38,583 nucleotides of DNA. It comes from CAYZIC01 sp964478335 (GTDB lineage Bacteria > Verrucomicrobiota > Kiritimatiellia > RFP12 > DVOR01). How positions within the stretch are numbered: position 1 is the first letter of the stretch; the number at the start of each line of letters is the position of its first letter. This document shows positions 28,578 to 35,733 of this stretch, in pieces. The stretch spans positions 1 to 38,583 of the forward strand of contig CAYZIC010000015.1 of NCBI GenBank assembly GCA_964478335.1. Reading direction: 5' to 3'. The translations under genes and the position numbers were made by a program. The notes beneath the pieces are model-generated. The model was not told the origin of the DNA, did no database searches, and saw only the letters and a program-made list of their open reading frames with translations.

Positions 28578-31500
28578 ATGCCACCCAACCCTATTTCATC
28601 AACGTTACTCAAAAAGCTCGCCACCTATCCGCAAGCCCTCCCCATCTCCGCCTACGCCGCAGAGTTGAGCGATGCCATTGCCCGCAACCAAGTCATCATC
28701 GTCTGCGGAGATACTGGCTCAGGCAAGACCACCCAGCTCCCCAAAATCGCCCAGCTCGTCTGCGCCCAAACCCCTGGTATGGTCGCCTGCACCCAGCCCA
28801 GACGTCTCGCAGCAATCTCGATGGCCAAACGCGTCGCCGAGGAGCTCTCGGTCAATCTGGGAGACTTTGTCGGATACCAGCACCGATTTGAAAACCGCGC
28901 CAGCCAACAGACGCAGATCAAATTCATTACCGACGGCATCCTCCTGGCACAAACCAAACGCGACCCCCTACTCAAAAAATACGCCGTGCTCATCATTGAC
29001 GAAGCCCATGAGCGTAGCCTCAACATCGACTTCATCCTCGGCCTGATCAAGCGCATTCTCCCCAAACGCCCCGACCTACGCGTCATCATCTCCTCCGCGA
29101 CACTCGATTCGGCAGGATTCTCAGCATTCTTTAATCAAGCACCCGTCCTCAATATCCCTGGACGCCTCTTTCCCATCGACCGCACCTTTGCGCCACTCGA
29201 GGATGAGGACGACGACGATTTACCCAGACGCGTTGCCAACGCCGTCGACACACTCCATAGCGTCTCGGGCGACATTTTGGTCTTCTTACCCGGCGAGCGC
29301 GACATCCGCGACACCAAAGAGATGCTCCAAGGCCGCCACCTCCCACAGACCGAGATCATTCCCCTACTCGCCTCCCTCCCCACTGGCGAACAAGAACGCG
29401 CCTTTAAGCTCTCGAGCAATCGTCGCATCATTCTCGCGACCAACGTCGCCGAAACCTCACTCACCATTCCAGGCATTCGCTGCGTAATCGACTCCGGACT
29501 AGCCCGAATCAAACGCTACAACCCCAAGACCCATATCCAGCAGCTCAAGATCGAGCCCATCTCCCAAGCCTCCTGCCGCCAGCGCATGGGCCGCTGCGGA
29601 CGCGTGGGGCCGGGTACCTGCGTCTGCCTCTATAGTGAAGATGACTTCAATCGCCGCGAGGCCAATTCCATTCCAGAGATTAAGCGATCTGCACTCGCGG
29701 GAGTCATTCTCTCCATGTATGATCTCAAGCTTGGATCGATTGATGATTTCCCCTTTATTGAGCCCCCCTCATCAGCCATGATCCGCGAAGGCTATCGAGA
29801 ATTAATCGAGCTCAATGCCATCAGTAACGGCCCGCAAGGTTGGCACGTCACCCCCATCGGCCGCGCCCTCATGGATATGCCTATCGAGCCCCGATATGCC
29901 CGAATGATCCTTGCTGCGCGCGAAGAGCAAGCCATGCGTGATACCCTCACCGTCGTAGCCGGCCTCGCCTGCGACGATCCGCGACAGCGCCCCGTCGACA
30001 AACAAGACGAAGCTGACCGCATTCACCGCGGATTCTTGACGGTCAATTCTGACTTCACCGCCATGCTCAACCTCTGGAATTGGTATCATGACCCTGCACA
30101 AGGCTCTTCGCAATCTGCCAAAAGAAAACGCTGCAAAGCCTCCTTCTTATCCTTCCCCAAAATGCGCGAATGGGAGGCCATCCGCGATCAGCTCGAGTCG
30201 ATCTGCCGAGACAAGCACCTCCCCGTCACCCAAGCACAAGGCGGACAAGTCGGCCTACACAAAGCCCTCCTAGCTGGCCTCCTATCACGCATCGGCCACA
30301 AAGACCCCGAATCATCCGACTACCACGCATCATACAACGTACGATTTGCCGTTTTCCCTGGCTCAGGCCTCAACAAGATCAAGCTCCCCAAAGAGACCAA
30401 AGTCAAACCCGGCGAGCTCCCCATTGCCCGCACCTGGCTCATTGCAGCCGAGCTAGTCGACACCTCACGCCTCTTTGCCAGACGCGTCGCCACCCTCGAC
30501 CCCAAATGGATTGAGCCCATCGCCAAGCACCTCTGCAAGTACCATCGATATAACCCATTTTGGGACGCAGAAAAAGGCTTCGTCAGGATCCATGAGCAGG
30601 CCACTCTCTTTGGGCTCGTCATCGTTGAGAACCGCCTCCGAGACTATTCACGTATCGATCCCCTCGACGCAAGAGAGATCTTTATCCGCGATGGGCTCAT
30701 TCAAGCAAATGGCCTACGCAGACCGCCACAAGTCATTGCGCAAAATCAAAAGCGCCAACACCACCTCCTGCTCGCAGCCGACCATGCCAGACAGCCCACC
30801 TATGCGCTGCAAGATGCCTTTATCGCTTTTTACCAAAGGTGCCTCCCCGAGGACGTCTCCAATCTGCCAGCACTCCTCAGACACATCAAGATTGCCCCAC
30901 AAGCCCTCCTCATGAGCGACGAGGACTTTCCCATCGACTGCGCCACCCAGCATGACTTCCCCACAGAGATCGCCGTCAATGGCCTCACCCTCCCCCTGCA
31001 CTACAAGCACGCCCCTGGCGCAGAGGATGATGGCGTTTCCTGTACTTGCCGCCCCAGCCAGCTCGCAGATCTCAAGAGCTGGCACCACGACTGGCTCGTC
31101 CCCGGCCTTCTGCAAGACAAGCTCCGCTGGCTGATTAATTCATTACCCAATAAAGTCCGCCGCGCCCTCCCCCCCAGTAGCGAGCTCCTTGAGCGCCTCA
31201 CCTCCCATCTCAAGCCCTACCAGCGCCCACTCATCGACGCCCTATACCATACGATTGCACAGACCTTTGCCATCAAGATTGCCGACGATAATTGGTGCAT
31301 CAATCGCCTCCCAGAGCATCTGCAGATGAATTTTCGCATCGTCAATGACAAAGGCCACCTCCTCGCCCAAAGCCGCAACCTCGATGCCCTCATTAAGGAC
31401 TATGCCGTCAAACCCACGATCGAGGAGTCATTCTCCATCGCAACCTTTGACTTTACCCTCAAAGACCACGAGATCCTCGTTGACCAAGCAGGCATCCTCA

Positions 31501-32243
31501 AAGTCGGCCAATGCTTAGACCCCGTTCAAGCGCAGATCACCCACCGCAATGCCCTCATTAGGCTCTTTCAAATGCTCCTAGGTAGCCAATACTCCAGCTA
31601 TGAAACCCTTCCCACCCTCCCGCACAACATCAAGCAATTCCTCAAATCAGCCGAAATTACCCCCATCAATATCGGCAAAGAGATCGCCCAAGTCGCCCTA
31701 GCCCAGACCTTTATCGACGGCAAAGCACCCATCCGCTCGATGGCCGATGCTCGCACACGATTCTCCGCCTGCAAAGGAGCCCATTCACGCATGAATAGCG
31801 CCTGGCGCCAACTCATTGTCGCGATCCTCCACCAAGCAGCAGCATTAGAGTATCAAGCCCAAATCGCCACTGGCATCTTGCAAGAATCCCTCGACCAGAT
31901 CCTTGACCAGCTCGCCTGGCTCATCTTTGATGGCTTTATCCTCGCCATCCCCCCCCAAGCCCTGCAAAATTATCCTCTTTACCTCGAAGCCATCGACATA
32001 CGCCTCGACCGCGCCAAAGACAACCCCGGCGCAGACATCCGCAAAGCCGCACAAGTCCAGCCTCACTGGCAGCATTATCTCGACCTCGCTCTCAAGCCCA
32101 AACCCAACCGCATCGACCCCATTCTCCTCGATCAATACCGCTGGGCCATCGAAACCACCCGCATACAGCTTTTTGCACCCACCCTCAAAGCCCCCCCAAT
32201 CGCCACCCCCCTCAATAAGCTCCACGCTGCCCTCGATCGCTAA
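28578..32243 (+). CDS. hrpA: DEAH-box ATP-dependent RNA helicase HrpA
   Basis: The product is 1221 aa. Walker A GDTGSGKT is at 44-51, DEAH at 141-144, SAT at 173-175, and QRMGRCGRVGPG (~334-345) is motif VI. The ratchet/OB region and a long HrpA-specific C-terminal part (DUF3418-like) follow. The length is near that of proteobacterial HrpA. HrpA unwinds RNA and, in E. coli, helps resolve stalled ribosomes and mRNA processing. It is translated in an operon after the SWIM protein. Codon use is strongly C-ending, more so than in the genes before it. Confidence 0.94.
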   Translation: MPPNPISSTLLKKLATYPQALPISAYAAELSDAIARNQVIIVCGDTGSGKTTQLPKIAQLVCAQTPGMVACTQPRRLAAISMAKRVAEELSVNLGDFVGYQHRFENRASQQTQIKFITDGILLAQTKRDPLLKKYAVLIIDEAHERSLNIDFILGLIKRILPKRPDLRVIISSATLDSAGFSAFFNQAPVLNIPGRLFPIDRTFAPLEDEDDDDLPRRVANAVDTLHSVSGDILVFLPGERDIRDTKEMLQGRHLPQTEIIPLLASLPTGEQERAFKLSSNRRIILATNVAETSLTIPGIRCVIDSGLARIKRYNPKTHIQQLKIEPISQASCRQRMGRCGRVGPGTCVCLYSEDDFNRREANSIPEIKRSALAGVILSMYDLKLGSIDDFPFIEPPSSAMIREGYRELIELNAISNGPQGWHVTPIGRALMDMPIEPRYARMILAAREEQAMRDTLTVVAGLACDDPRQRPVDKQDEADRIHRGFLTVNSDFTAMLNLWNWYHDPAQGSSQSAKRKRCKASFLSFPKMREWEAIRDQLESICRDKHLPVTQAQGGQVGLHKALLAGLLSRIGHKDPESSDYHASYNVRFAVFPGSGLNKIKLPKETKVKPGELPIARTWLIAAELVDTSRLFARRVATLDPKWIEPIAKHLCKYHRYNPFWDAEKGFVRIHEQATLFGLVIVENRLRDYSRIDPLDAREIFIRDGLIQANGLRRPPQVIAQNQKRQHHLLLAADHARQPTYALQDAFIAFYQRCLPEDVSNLPALLRHIKIAPQALLMSDEDFPIDCATQHDFPTEIAVNGLTLPLHYKHAPGAEDDGVSCTCRPSQLADLKSWHHDWLVPGLLQDKLRWLINSLPNKVRRALPPSSELLERLTSHLKPYQRPLIDALYHTIAQTFAIKIADDNWCINRLPEHLQMNFRIVNDKGHLLAQSRNLDALIKDYAVKPTIEESFSIATFDFTLKDHEILVDQAGILKVGQCLDPVQAQITHRNALIRLFQMLLGSQYSSYETLPTLPHNIKQFLKSAEITPINIGKEIAQVALAQTFIDGKAPIRSMADARTRFSACKGAHSRMNSAWRQLIVAILHQAAALEYQAQIATGILQESLDQILDQLAWLIFDGFILAIPPQALQNYPLYLEAIDIRLDRAKDNPGADIRKAAQVQPHWQHYLDLALKPKPNRIDPILLDQYRWAIETTRIQLFAPTLKAPPIATPLNKLHAALDR

Positions 32244-32268
32244 GCGTTGCAAGAGACCGATTTCGGAG

Positions 32269-32299
32269 ATCACGCACACGGCGCAGCCGTGTGCGTGAT
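32269..32299. terminator. Perfect 14-bp hairpin after hrpA
   Basis: ATCACGCACACGGC and its exact complement flank a GCA triloop. Only a weak T-run (CGTTTTA) follows. The GCA loop is the same as in the mini-hairpins of repeat R8. Confidence 0.65.
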
Positions 32300-32310
32300 A
32301 CGTTTTACAT

Positions 32311-32405
32311 GCTAGCGGCGCAAGCCACCCCTAAAGGCCGCAGGCCGTTCTAGGAGGCTCCGCCTCCACATTCCACATTCTAGCGGCGCAGCCGCCCCCT
32401 ATTCT
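32311..32405. repeat. Intergenic heptad/mini-hairpin repeat, copy R8
   Basis: Successive mini-hairpins are seen: GGC-GCAA-GCC, GGCC-GCA-GGCC (32336-32346), GGAGGC-TCC-GCCTCC (32353-32367) and GCGGC-GCA-GCCGC (32383-32395). Between the last two lie two heptads CACATTC, the reverse complement of the TAGAATG/GGAATGT type. Confidence 0.65.
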
Positions 32406-32420
32406 CTACTCTTTGCGACT

Positions 32421-32581
32421 GCAACCCATTGCTTATTTGCATTGCAATGGATTGCTTATTTAGATTGCAACCCATTGCTCATTTGCCTTGCAATCCAAAA
32501 TGAAAATGGGTTGCAAGGCAAAAATAGATTGGATTGCAATCCATTTTTCACTTGCATTGCAATCCATTTTGTGATACCTTA
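32421..32581. repeat. Iteron-like tandem array, seven 23-bp units
   Basis: GCAA begins at 32421, 32444, 32467, 32490, 32513, 32536 and 32559, every 23 bp exactly. Six of the seven are part of TTGCAA cores (the first is TGCAA), and most are followed by YCCATT or GGATT. Units 1 and 3 share GCAACCCATTGC, and units 6 and 7 share GCAATCCATTTT. The palindrome GGATTGCAATCC lies at the unit 5/6 junction. The last units overlap the probable promoter of the HU-HIG gene. Confidence 0.9.
32552..32578 (+). promoter_or_regulatory. Possible promoter of the HU-HIG gene, overlapping the array
   Basis: TTGCAT (32552-32557) and GATACC (32573-32578, preceded by TGT) are 15 bp apart, a weak match. If correct, array units 6-7 cover the -35 and spacer. 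Confidence 0.3.
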
Positions 32582-32637
32582 GTAGACAGTGAGCTCAAAC
32601 TAGAGCCATCGACCATCAACCACACGGAGGCAACACC

Positions 32638-33414
32638 ATGAGCACAGCAATACCCTCATCTGCAGACTTGACTTTTACCCTACACCAGCCTCCGCTACTC
32701 GCAGGGACAAGTGCGCCCTATGTCGCCAGCGTCAAAACTGGCACCACCTACAACGTCGAGGCTCTTGCCCAGCGTCTCGCCGACGAAGGCCACATCAATG
32801 CCTCTCTCTATAGGATGATGCTCGATGACTTGATCAACCTCATGCAAAAGCTCATTGCCCAAGGTCACCGCATCAATCTCGATGGGCTCATTCAGCTCTA
32901 TCCCGTCATCAAAGGCCGCTTCATCGATAGCGAAGACCAATTTGACCCCAAACGCCACCGCATCGTAATCGACGCCCAACAAACCCGTGCTAAAAATAGA
33001 CAAATCACTGGTAATGCACACAATATCACCAATGCAAGCACCCCAGTTGCAGCCCGCCAAGACCCCCTCGTCACTCGCATTACCCCCACCCATACAGACG
33101 CCCCCAATACCATTGAGCCCGATGCCGAGATCCTAGTTCAAGGGCGTAACCTCACCCTATCCGAAGCACACCCCGAAACCGCCGTCGTCGTAGAACCCGC
33201 CGGCAGCAGCCCCATTCAAGCCACCGCCATACAAACCCCATCCCCCCGCCACCTCCTTTTCACCATTCCTGGGCCCCTCCCTGACGGTCCGGGCGATCTG
33301 ATTTTACACCTCACCACCTGTGACCTCCGCCTCCCCATCAAAATCAGCCGTCCAACCAAAGCTCCTCCTCTAGACCAAGCACCAGACGAAAAAGTCAGAG
33401 AAAAAGCAAAATGA
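32638..33414 (+). CDS. HU-HIG / DUF4469-type DNA-binding protein
   Basis: The product is 258 aa. Residues ~1-125 are an HU/IHF-like fold as in HU-HIG proteins: the segment VEALAQRLADEG, then LINLMQKLIAQGHRINLDGL, and a beta arm region with FDPKRHRIVIDAQQTRAKNRQI. Residues ~140-235 form an Ig-like domain of the DUF4469 type (AEILVQGRNLTLSE, then DLILHLTTCDLRLPIKI). The tail is charged. Such proteins are described in Bacteroidota and PVC genomes, mostly without known function. GGAGG lies about 8 nt before the ATG. The 23-bp array upstream suggests that it binds its own control region (inference). Confidence 0.8.
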   Translation: MSTAIPSSADLTFTLHQPPLLAGTSAPYVASVKTGTTYNVEALAQRLADEGHINASLYRMMLDDLINLMQKLIAQGHRINLDGLIQLYPVIKGRFIDSEDQFDPKRHRIVIDAQQTRAKNRQITGNAHNITNASTPVAARQDPLVTRITPTHTDAPNTIEPDAEILVQGRNLTLSEAHPETAVVVEPAGSSPIQATAIQTPSPRHLLFTIPGPLPDGPGDLILHLTTCDLRLPIKISRPTKAPPLDQAPDEKVREKAK

Positions 33415-33417
33415 GCC

Positions 33418-33435
33418 TAGCCTTAGATTAAGCTA
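33418..33435 (+). terminator. Possible weak hairpin after the HU-HIG gene
   Basis: TAGCCTTA and TAAGCTA pair with one bulged C around GAT. No T-run follows, so its role is unclear. Confidence 0.3.
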
Positions 33436-33440
33436 GTCCG

Positions 33441-33590
33441 ACTCGCCCGCCCCAGACTGCGTCACTGTGCAAATGGTTACACAGTGAGCATTGTCGTATT
33501 GTCCCTCTATCAAGAGGGGCTATCGCGTAAACGAGCCTTGTGACGGGGAGGAGCACGGGATAAGTGGGCGATGCGGTGCTCGCATTTTCT
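33441..33590 (+). ncRNA. Candidate structured RNA
   Basis: Several mutually compatible stems lie in 150 nt without a gene. TCACTGTG/CACAGTGA (33462-33469 with 33480-33487) is extended by TGC/GCA across a bulged G. CCCTCT-ATCA-AGAGGG is at 33503-33518. GCT..CG/CG..AGC is at 33519-33536, and CCCC/GGGG pairs 33450-33453 with 33545-33548. GAGCAC/GTGCTC (33551-33581) has GGGCG in its loop that could pair with CGCCC at 33444, making a pseudoknot. GCATTTTCT follows. No known RNA family is recognised. Confidence 0.35.
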
Positions 33591-33628
33591 CAACAAAAAC
33601 ACCGCCAAGCACCACTAAGTGATTGATA

Positions 33629-33703
33629 TAACATCTCAACACAATCTTTTAGCCGATTTTTGACATTTTATGCTTGCTTTTTTGACAAAAATATGAGATG
33701 TTA
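33629..33703. promoter_or_regulatory. Long-spaced inverted repeat upstream of tRNA-Ser
   Basis: TAACATCTCA (33629-33638) and TGAGATGTTA (33694-33703) form a perfect 10-bp inverted repeat. Two TTGACA boxes (33660-33665 and 33682-33687) lie between them. No good -10 is aligned with either, so the tRNA promoter is not settled. Confidence 0.35.
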
Positions 33704-33717
33704 CTCGCATTCCTTTT

Positions 33718-33807
33718 GGAGAGGTGACCGAGTGGCCGATGGTACAACATTGGAAATGTTGCGTACTCGTAAGGGTACCGTGGGTTCAAATCCCACCCTC
33801 TCCGCCA
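33718..33807 (+). tRNA. tRNA-Ser (anticodon GGA)
   Basis: The acceptor stem GGAGAGG (33718-33724) pairs with CCTCTCC (33797-33803). The discriminator is G33804 and CCA is encoded at 33805-33807. The D-arm, anticodon loop TTGGAAA, a long variable arm (class II) and the T-loop GGTTCAAATCC are all present. It reads UCC and UCU codons. Confidence 0.97.
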
Positions 33808-33812
33808 AATCT

Positions 33813-33847
33813 AAGGCTCGCATCTTGATGCGGGCCTTTTGTTTTTT
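33813..33847 (+). terminator. Intrinsic terminator after tRNA-Ser
   Basis: An 11-bp stem AAGGCTCGCAT/ATGCGGGCCTT with one G-U pair has the loop CTTG and is followed by TTGTTTTTT. Confidence 0.9.
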
Positions 33848-33873
33848 AGAAAACCACCCAATGCGAGGCTGCT

Positions 33874-35097
33874 ATGTCTGATGCTGTCTATGATTTTTAC
33901 GAGGAGGATACGCCTCTATTTAGCCCTGAATTGATCCGGGAGATCAATGCGTTGGTCTTTGATCAGCCTGGCTTCATTAAGCTGACGCAGTCTTTACGTC
34001 GCGGGGGTAAGCTCTTTCGAATCAGTTTGCGCCCTGTGACAATCAAGGGTGAGACACTCTGGCAGGCGGAGATGGTCGACAATGGCAAAACGCAGGTTCG
34101 CAACCTGGATCTGGTCCAAGCGCATCAGGGTCTCGATAAGATCATCGATCAGCGTGGCCCGCGTGACCTCACGATCCTCACCACAGCAATGGATTTGCAA
34201 TTGCGCGTGACTAAAAAAAACAAGGTCTTGGTGTCACGATCTAAACCGCAGATGACGACTGCGCCTCAAGTCGACCATGACCGCACAAAAAAGCAGCCCT
34301 TGACAGCCTTTGATGCGACCTCTTTGCTCAAGGTGATCGAGATTGCTGATGCCGATGGCCAAATCAAGCCCTCGATGCGTGGCAAGTACAACCAGGTCAA
34401 CGAGCTCCTGCGTGAGATCGATCTCTTGCTCGGCACGCCGACCACGACTAAACCCTTGACTATTGTCGATTGTGGCTGTGGCAAGGCCTACTTGACCCTC
34501 GCAGCCTATGCCTACTTGACCCAGGCTAAGGGCTTTCACGTCACGATGATCGGTATTGACCGCAATGAATCTATCATCGCCTCTGCTCGCAAAATGGCCG
34601 ACCGTCTCTGCTGCAGCCAAGAAGTGACCTTTCAAGCGTGCTCGATCACTGAGGCTGAGATCCCCAATCAACCAGACTTGGTCATGAGCCTCCATGCCTG
34701 TGATACGGCCACCGATGATGCCCTCATCATGGCTATCCAAAAGCAAGCGGCCAAAATCCTCTGCGTCCCCTGCTGCCAACACGAATTGCACAACGCTCTC
34801 CAAAAGGGCGACGCGATGCGCGCGGTCTTGCGCCATGGCATCTTGAGAGAACGCCTCGCCGACCTCTTGACCGATACTTTTCGTGCGCAAGTGCTGCGCA
34901 TCATGGGCTACAAAGCCAAGGTCATCGAGTTTGTCTCTGCAGAGGCCACCGCCCGTAATATCCTCATCCGCGCCGAGCGCGGCCCGCGCCCTGGCATCTC
35001 CGAAGCCGTTGGCGAATACCAGGGTCTGGCAGACTTTTGGGGGGTGACGCCCTATATTGCCAAGACACTTGGCGAGGACTTTAGCCGTTATCTCTAA
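33874..35097 (+). CDS. SAM-dependent methyltransferase (Methyltransf_32-like)
   Basis: The product is 407 aa. The N-terminal ~150 residues are an uncharacterised domain. The Rossmann methyltransferase follows, with motif I VDCGCGKAYLTLA (~198-210), an acidic motif IGIDRNE (~225) and DLVMSLHACDTATDDAL (~267-283). The LHACDTATD block is typical of Methyltransf_32 / METTL25-like proteins. CVPCCQHEL (~297) is a conserved Cys-rich segment. The substrate is unknown, but RNA modification is plausible. GAGG lies 5 nt before the ATG. Confidence 0.85.
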   Translation: MSDAVYDFYEEDTPLFSPELIREINALVFDQPGFIKLTQSLRRGGKLFRISLRPVTIKGETLWQAEMVDNGKTQVRNLDLVQAHQGLDKIIDQRGPRDLTILTTAMDLQLRVTKKNKVLVSRSKPQMTTAPQVDHDRTKKQPLTAFDATSLLKVIEIADADGQIKPSMRGKYNQVNELLREIDLLLGTPTTTKPLTIVDCGCGKAYLTLAAYAYLTQAKGFHVTMIGIDRNESIIASARKMADRLCCSQEVTFQACSITEAEIPNQPDLVMSLHACDTATDDALIMAIQKQAAKILCVPCCQHELHNALQKGDAMRAVLRHGILRERLADLLTDTFRAQVLRIMGYKAKVIEFVSAEATARNILIRAERGPRPGISEAVGEYQGLADFWGVTPYIAKTLGEDFSRYL

Positions 35098-35115
35098 GAT
35101 CACAGGAGCCCCCCC

Positions 35116-35571
35116 ATGTACGAAAATGCCAACATCGAGGTTATTGCCCGCGGCGTCTGCATCCAAGATGGACAAATCCTCCTCTGCCACGCTAAAAAGA
35201 GCACCCTCACCTACTTGCCCGGTGGCCATATCGAATTCGGCGAAACAGGCCGTATTGCGCTCGCTCGTGAAATGCAAGAGGAAATGGGTGTCGAGGCTCG
35301 TGTCGGTGCATTTTTAGGTTGCTGCGAGCACACCTTCATCCAAAATGGCGAGCCCCATTGCGAGATCAACCTCATCTACGAGATGACCTTACCCACCGTC
35401 GCCCCAGGCATCGTCGATGCGTGCGAAAGCTGGATCGGCTTTAAGTGGATCGACTATACCACGCTCCAAGATGCCAACCTCGAGCCACGCGCCCTCGTCG
35501 AAGCCCTCGACCTCTGGCGCTCCGCCCCCGGCCTCATCGAGAGCGGGTTCGCTGGCACGCACCCGCTGTAA
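35116..35571 (+). CDS. Nudix hydrolase
   Basis: The product is 151 aa with a perfect Nudix box GX5EX7REUXEEXGU: GHIEFGE (~37-43) through REMQEEMGV (~51-59). It hydrolyses a nucleoside-diphosphate-linked compound, not identifiable here. The N-terminal strand (IEVIARGVCIQDGQILLCH) and the late acidic WIGFKWIDY region are normal. It begins 18 nt after the methyltransferase, so the two are probably co-transcribed. Confidence 0.88.
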   Translation: MYENANIEVIARGVCIQDGQILLCHAKKSTLTYLPGGHIEFGETGRIALAREMQEEMGVEARVGAFLGCCEHTFIQNGEPHCEINLIYEMTLPTVAPGIVDACESWIGFKWIDYTTLQDANLEPRALVEALDLWRSAPGLIESGFAGTHPL

Positions 35572-35590
35572 ACAGGGCTCAATGAATAGG

Positions 35591-35619
35591 CCAGCGGAGG
35601 ACGATTGTCACACCGCTGG
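35591..35619 (+). other. Inverted repeat between the Nudix gene and clpB
   Basis: CCAGCGG and CCGCTGG form a perfect 7-bp inverted repeat with a 15-nt loop. No T-run follows. It could be a weak terminator or an operator for clpB. Confidence 0.35.
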
Positions 35620-35676
35620 CACAGATCTGGCACACCTCGACACACCCCTGTCACACATACTCATTCTCCACGCCTC

Positions 35677-35692
35677 TGGCATCCGACTTGCT
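35677..35692 (+). promoter_or_regulatory. Sigma-54-like promoter of clpB
   Basis: TGGCA (35677-35681) and TTGCT (35688-35692) keep the strict GG-N10-GC spacing of -24/-12 promoters. The start site would be about 30 bp before the ATG. A sigma-70 -10 (TAGAAT, 35692-35697) overlaps but has no -35. TGGCACAGATCTGGCA at 35617-35632 has the same GG-N10-GC spacing. No CIRCE element is seen. Confidence 0.4.
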
Positions 35693-35733
35693 AGAATAAG
35701 GTCGTGTAACCCACATTTAAAGGAGAATAGATT

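Larger units (their letters stand above)
32244..32637. other. Gene-free interval: terminator, repeat R8 and 23-bp array
   Basis: This interval contains the hrpA terminator hairpin (32269-32299), repeat R8 (32311-32405), the tandem 23-bp array (32421-32581) and the leader of the HU-HIG gene. No gene is seen. Confidence 0.7.

Noticed and set aside
32421..32581. CRISPR array
   Set aside because: The period is 23 bp without separate repeat and spacer parts, and no cas genes are present.
34234..35277. 347-codon minus-strand frame opposite the methyltransferase
   Set aside because: It is a shadow of a well-supported gene with clear motifs on the plus strand, and it has no recognisable domains.
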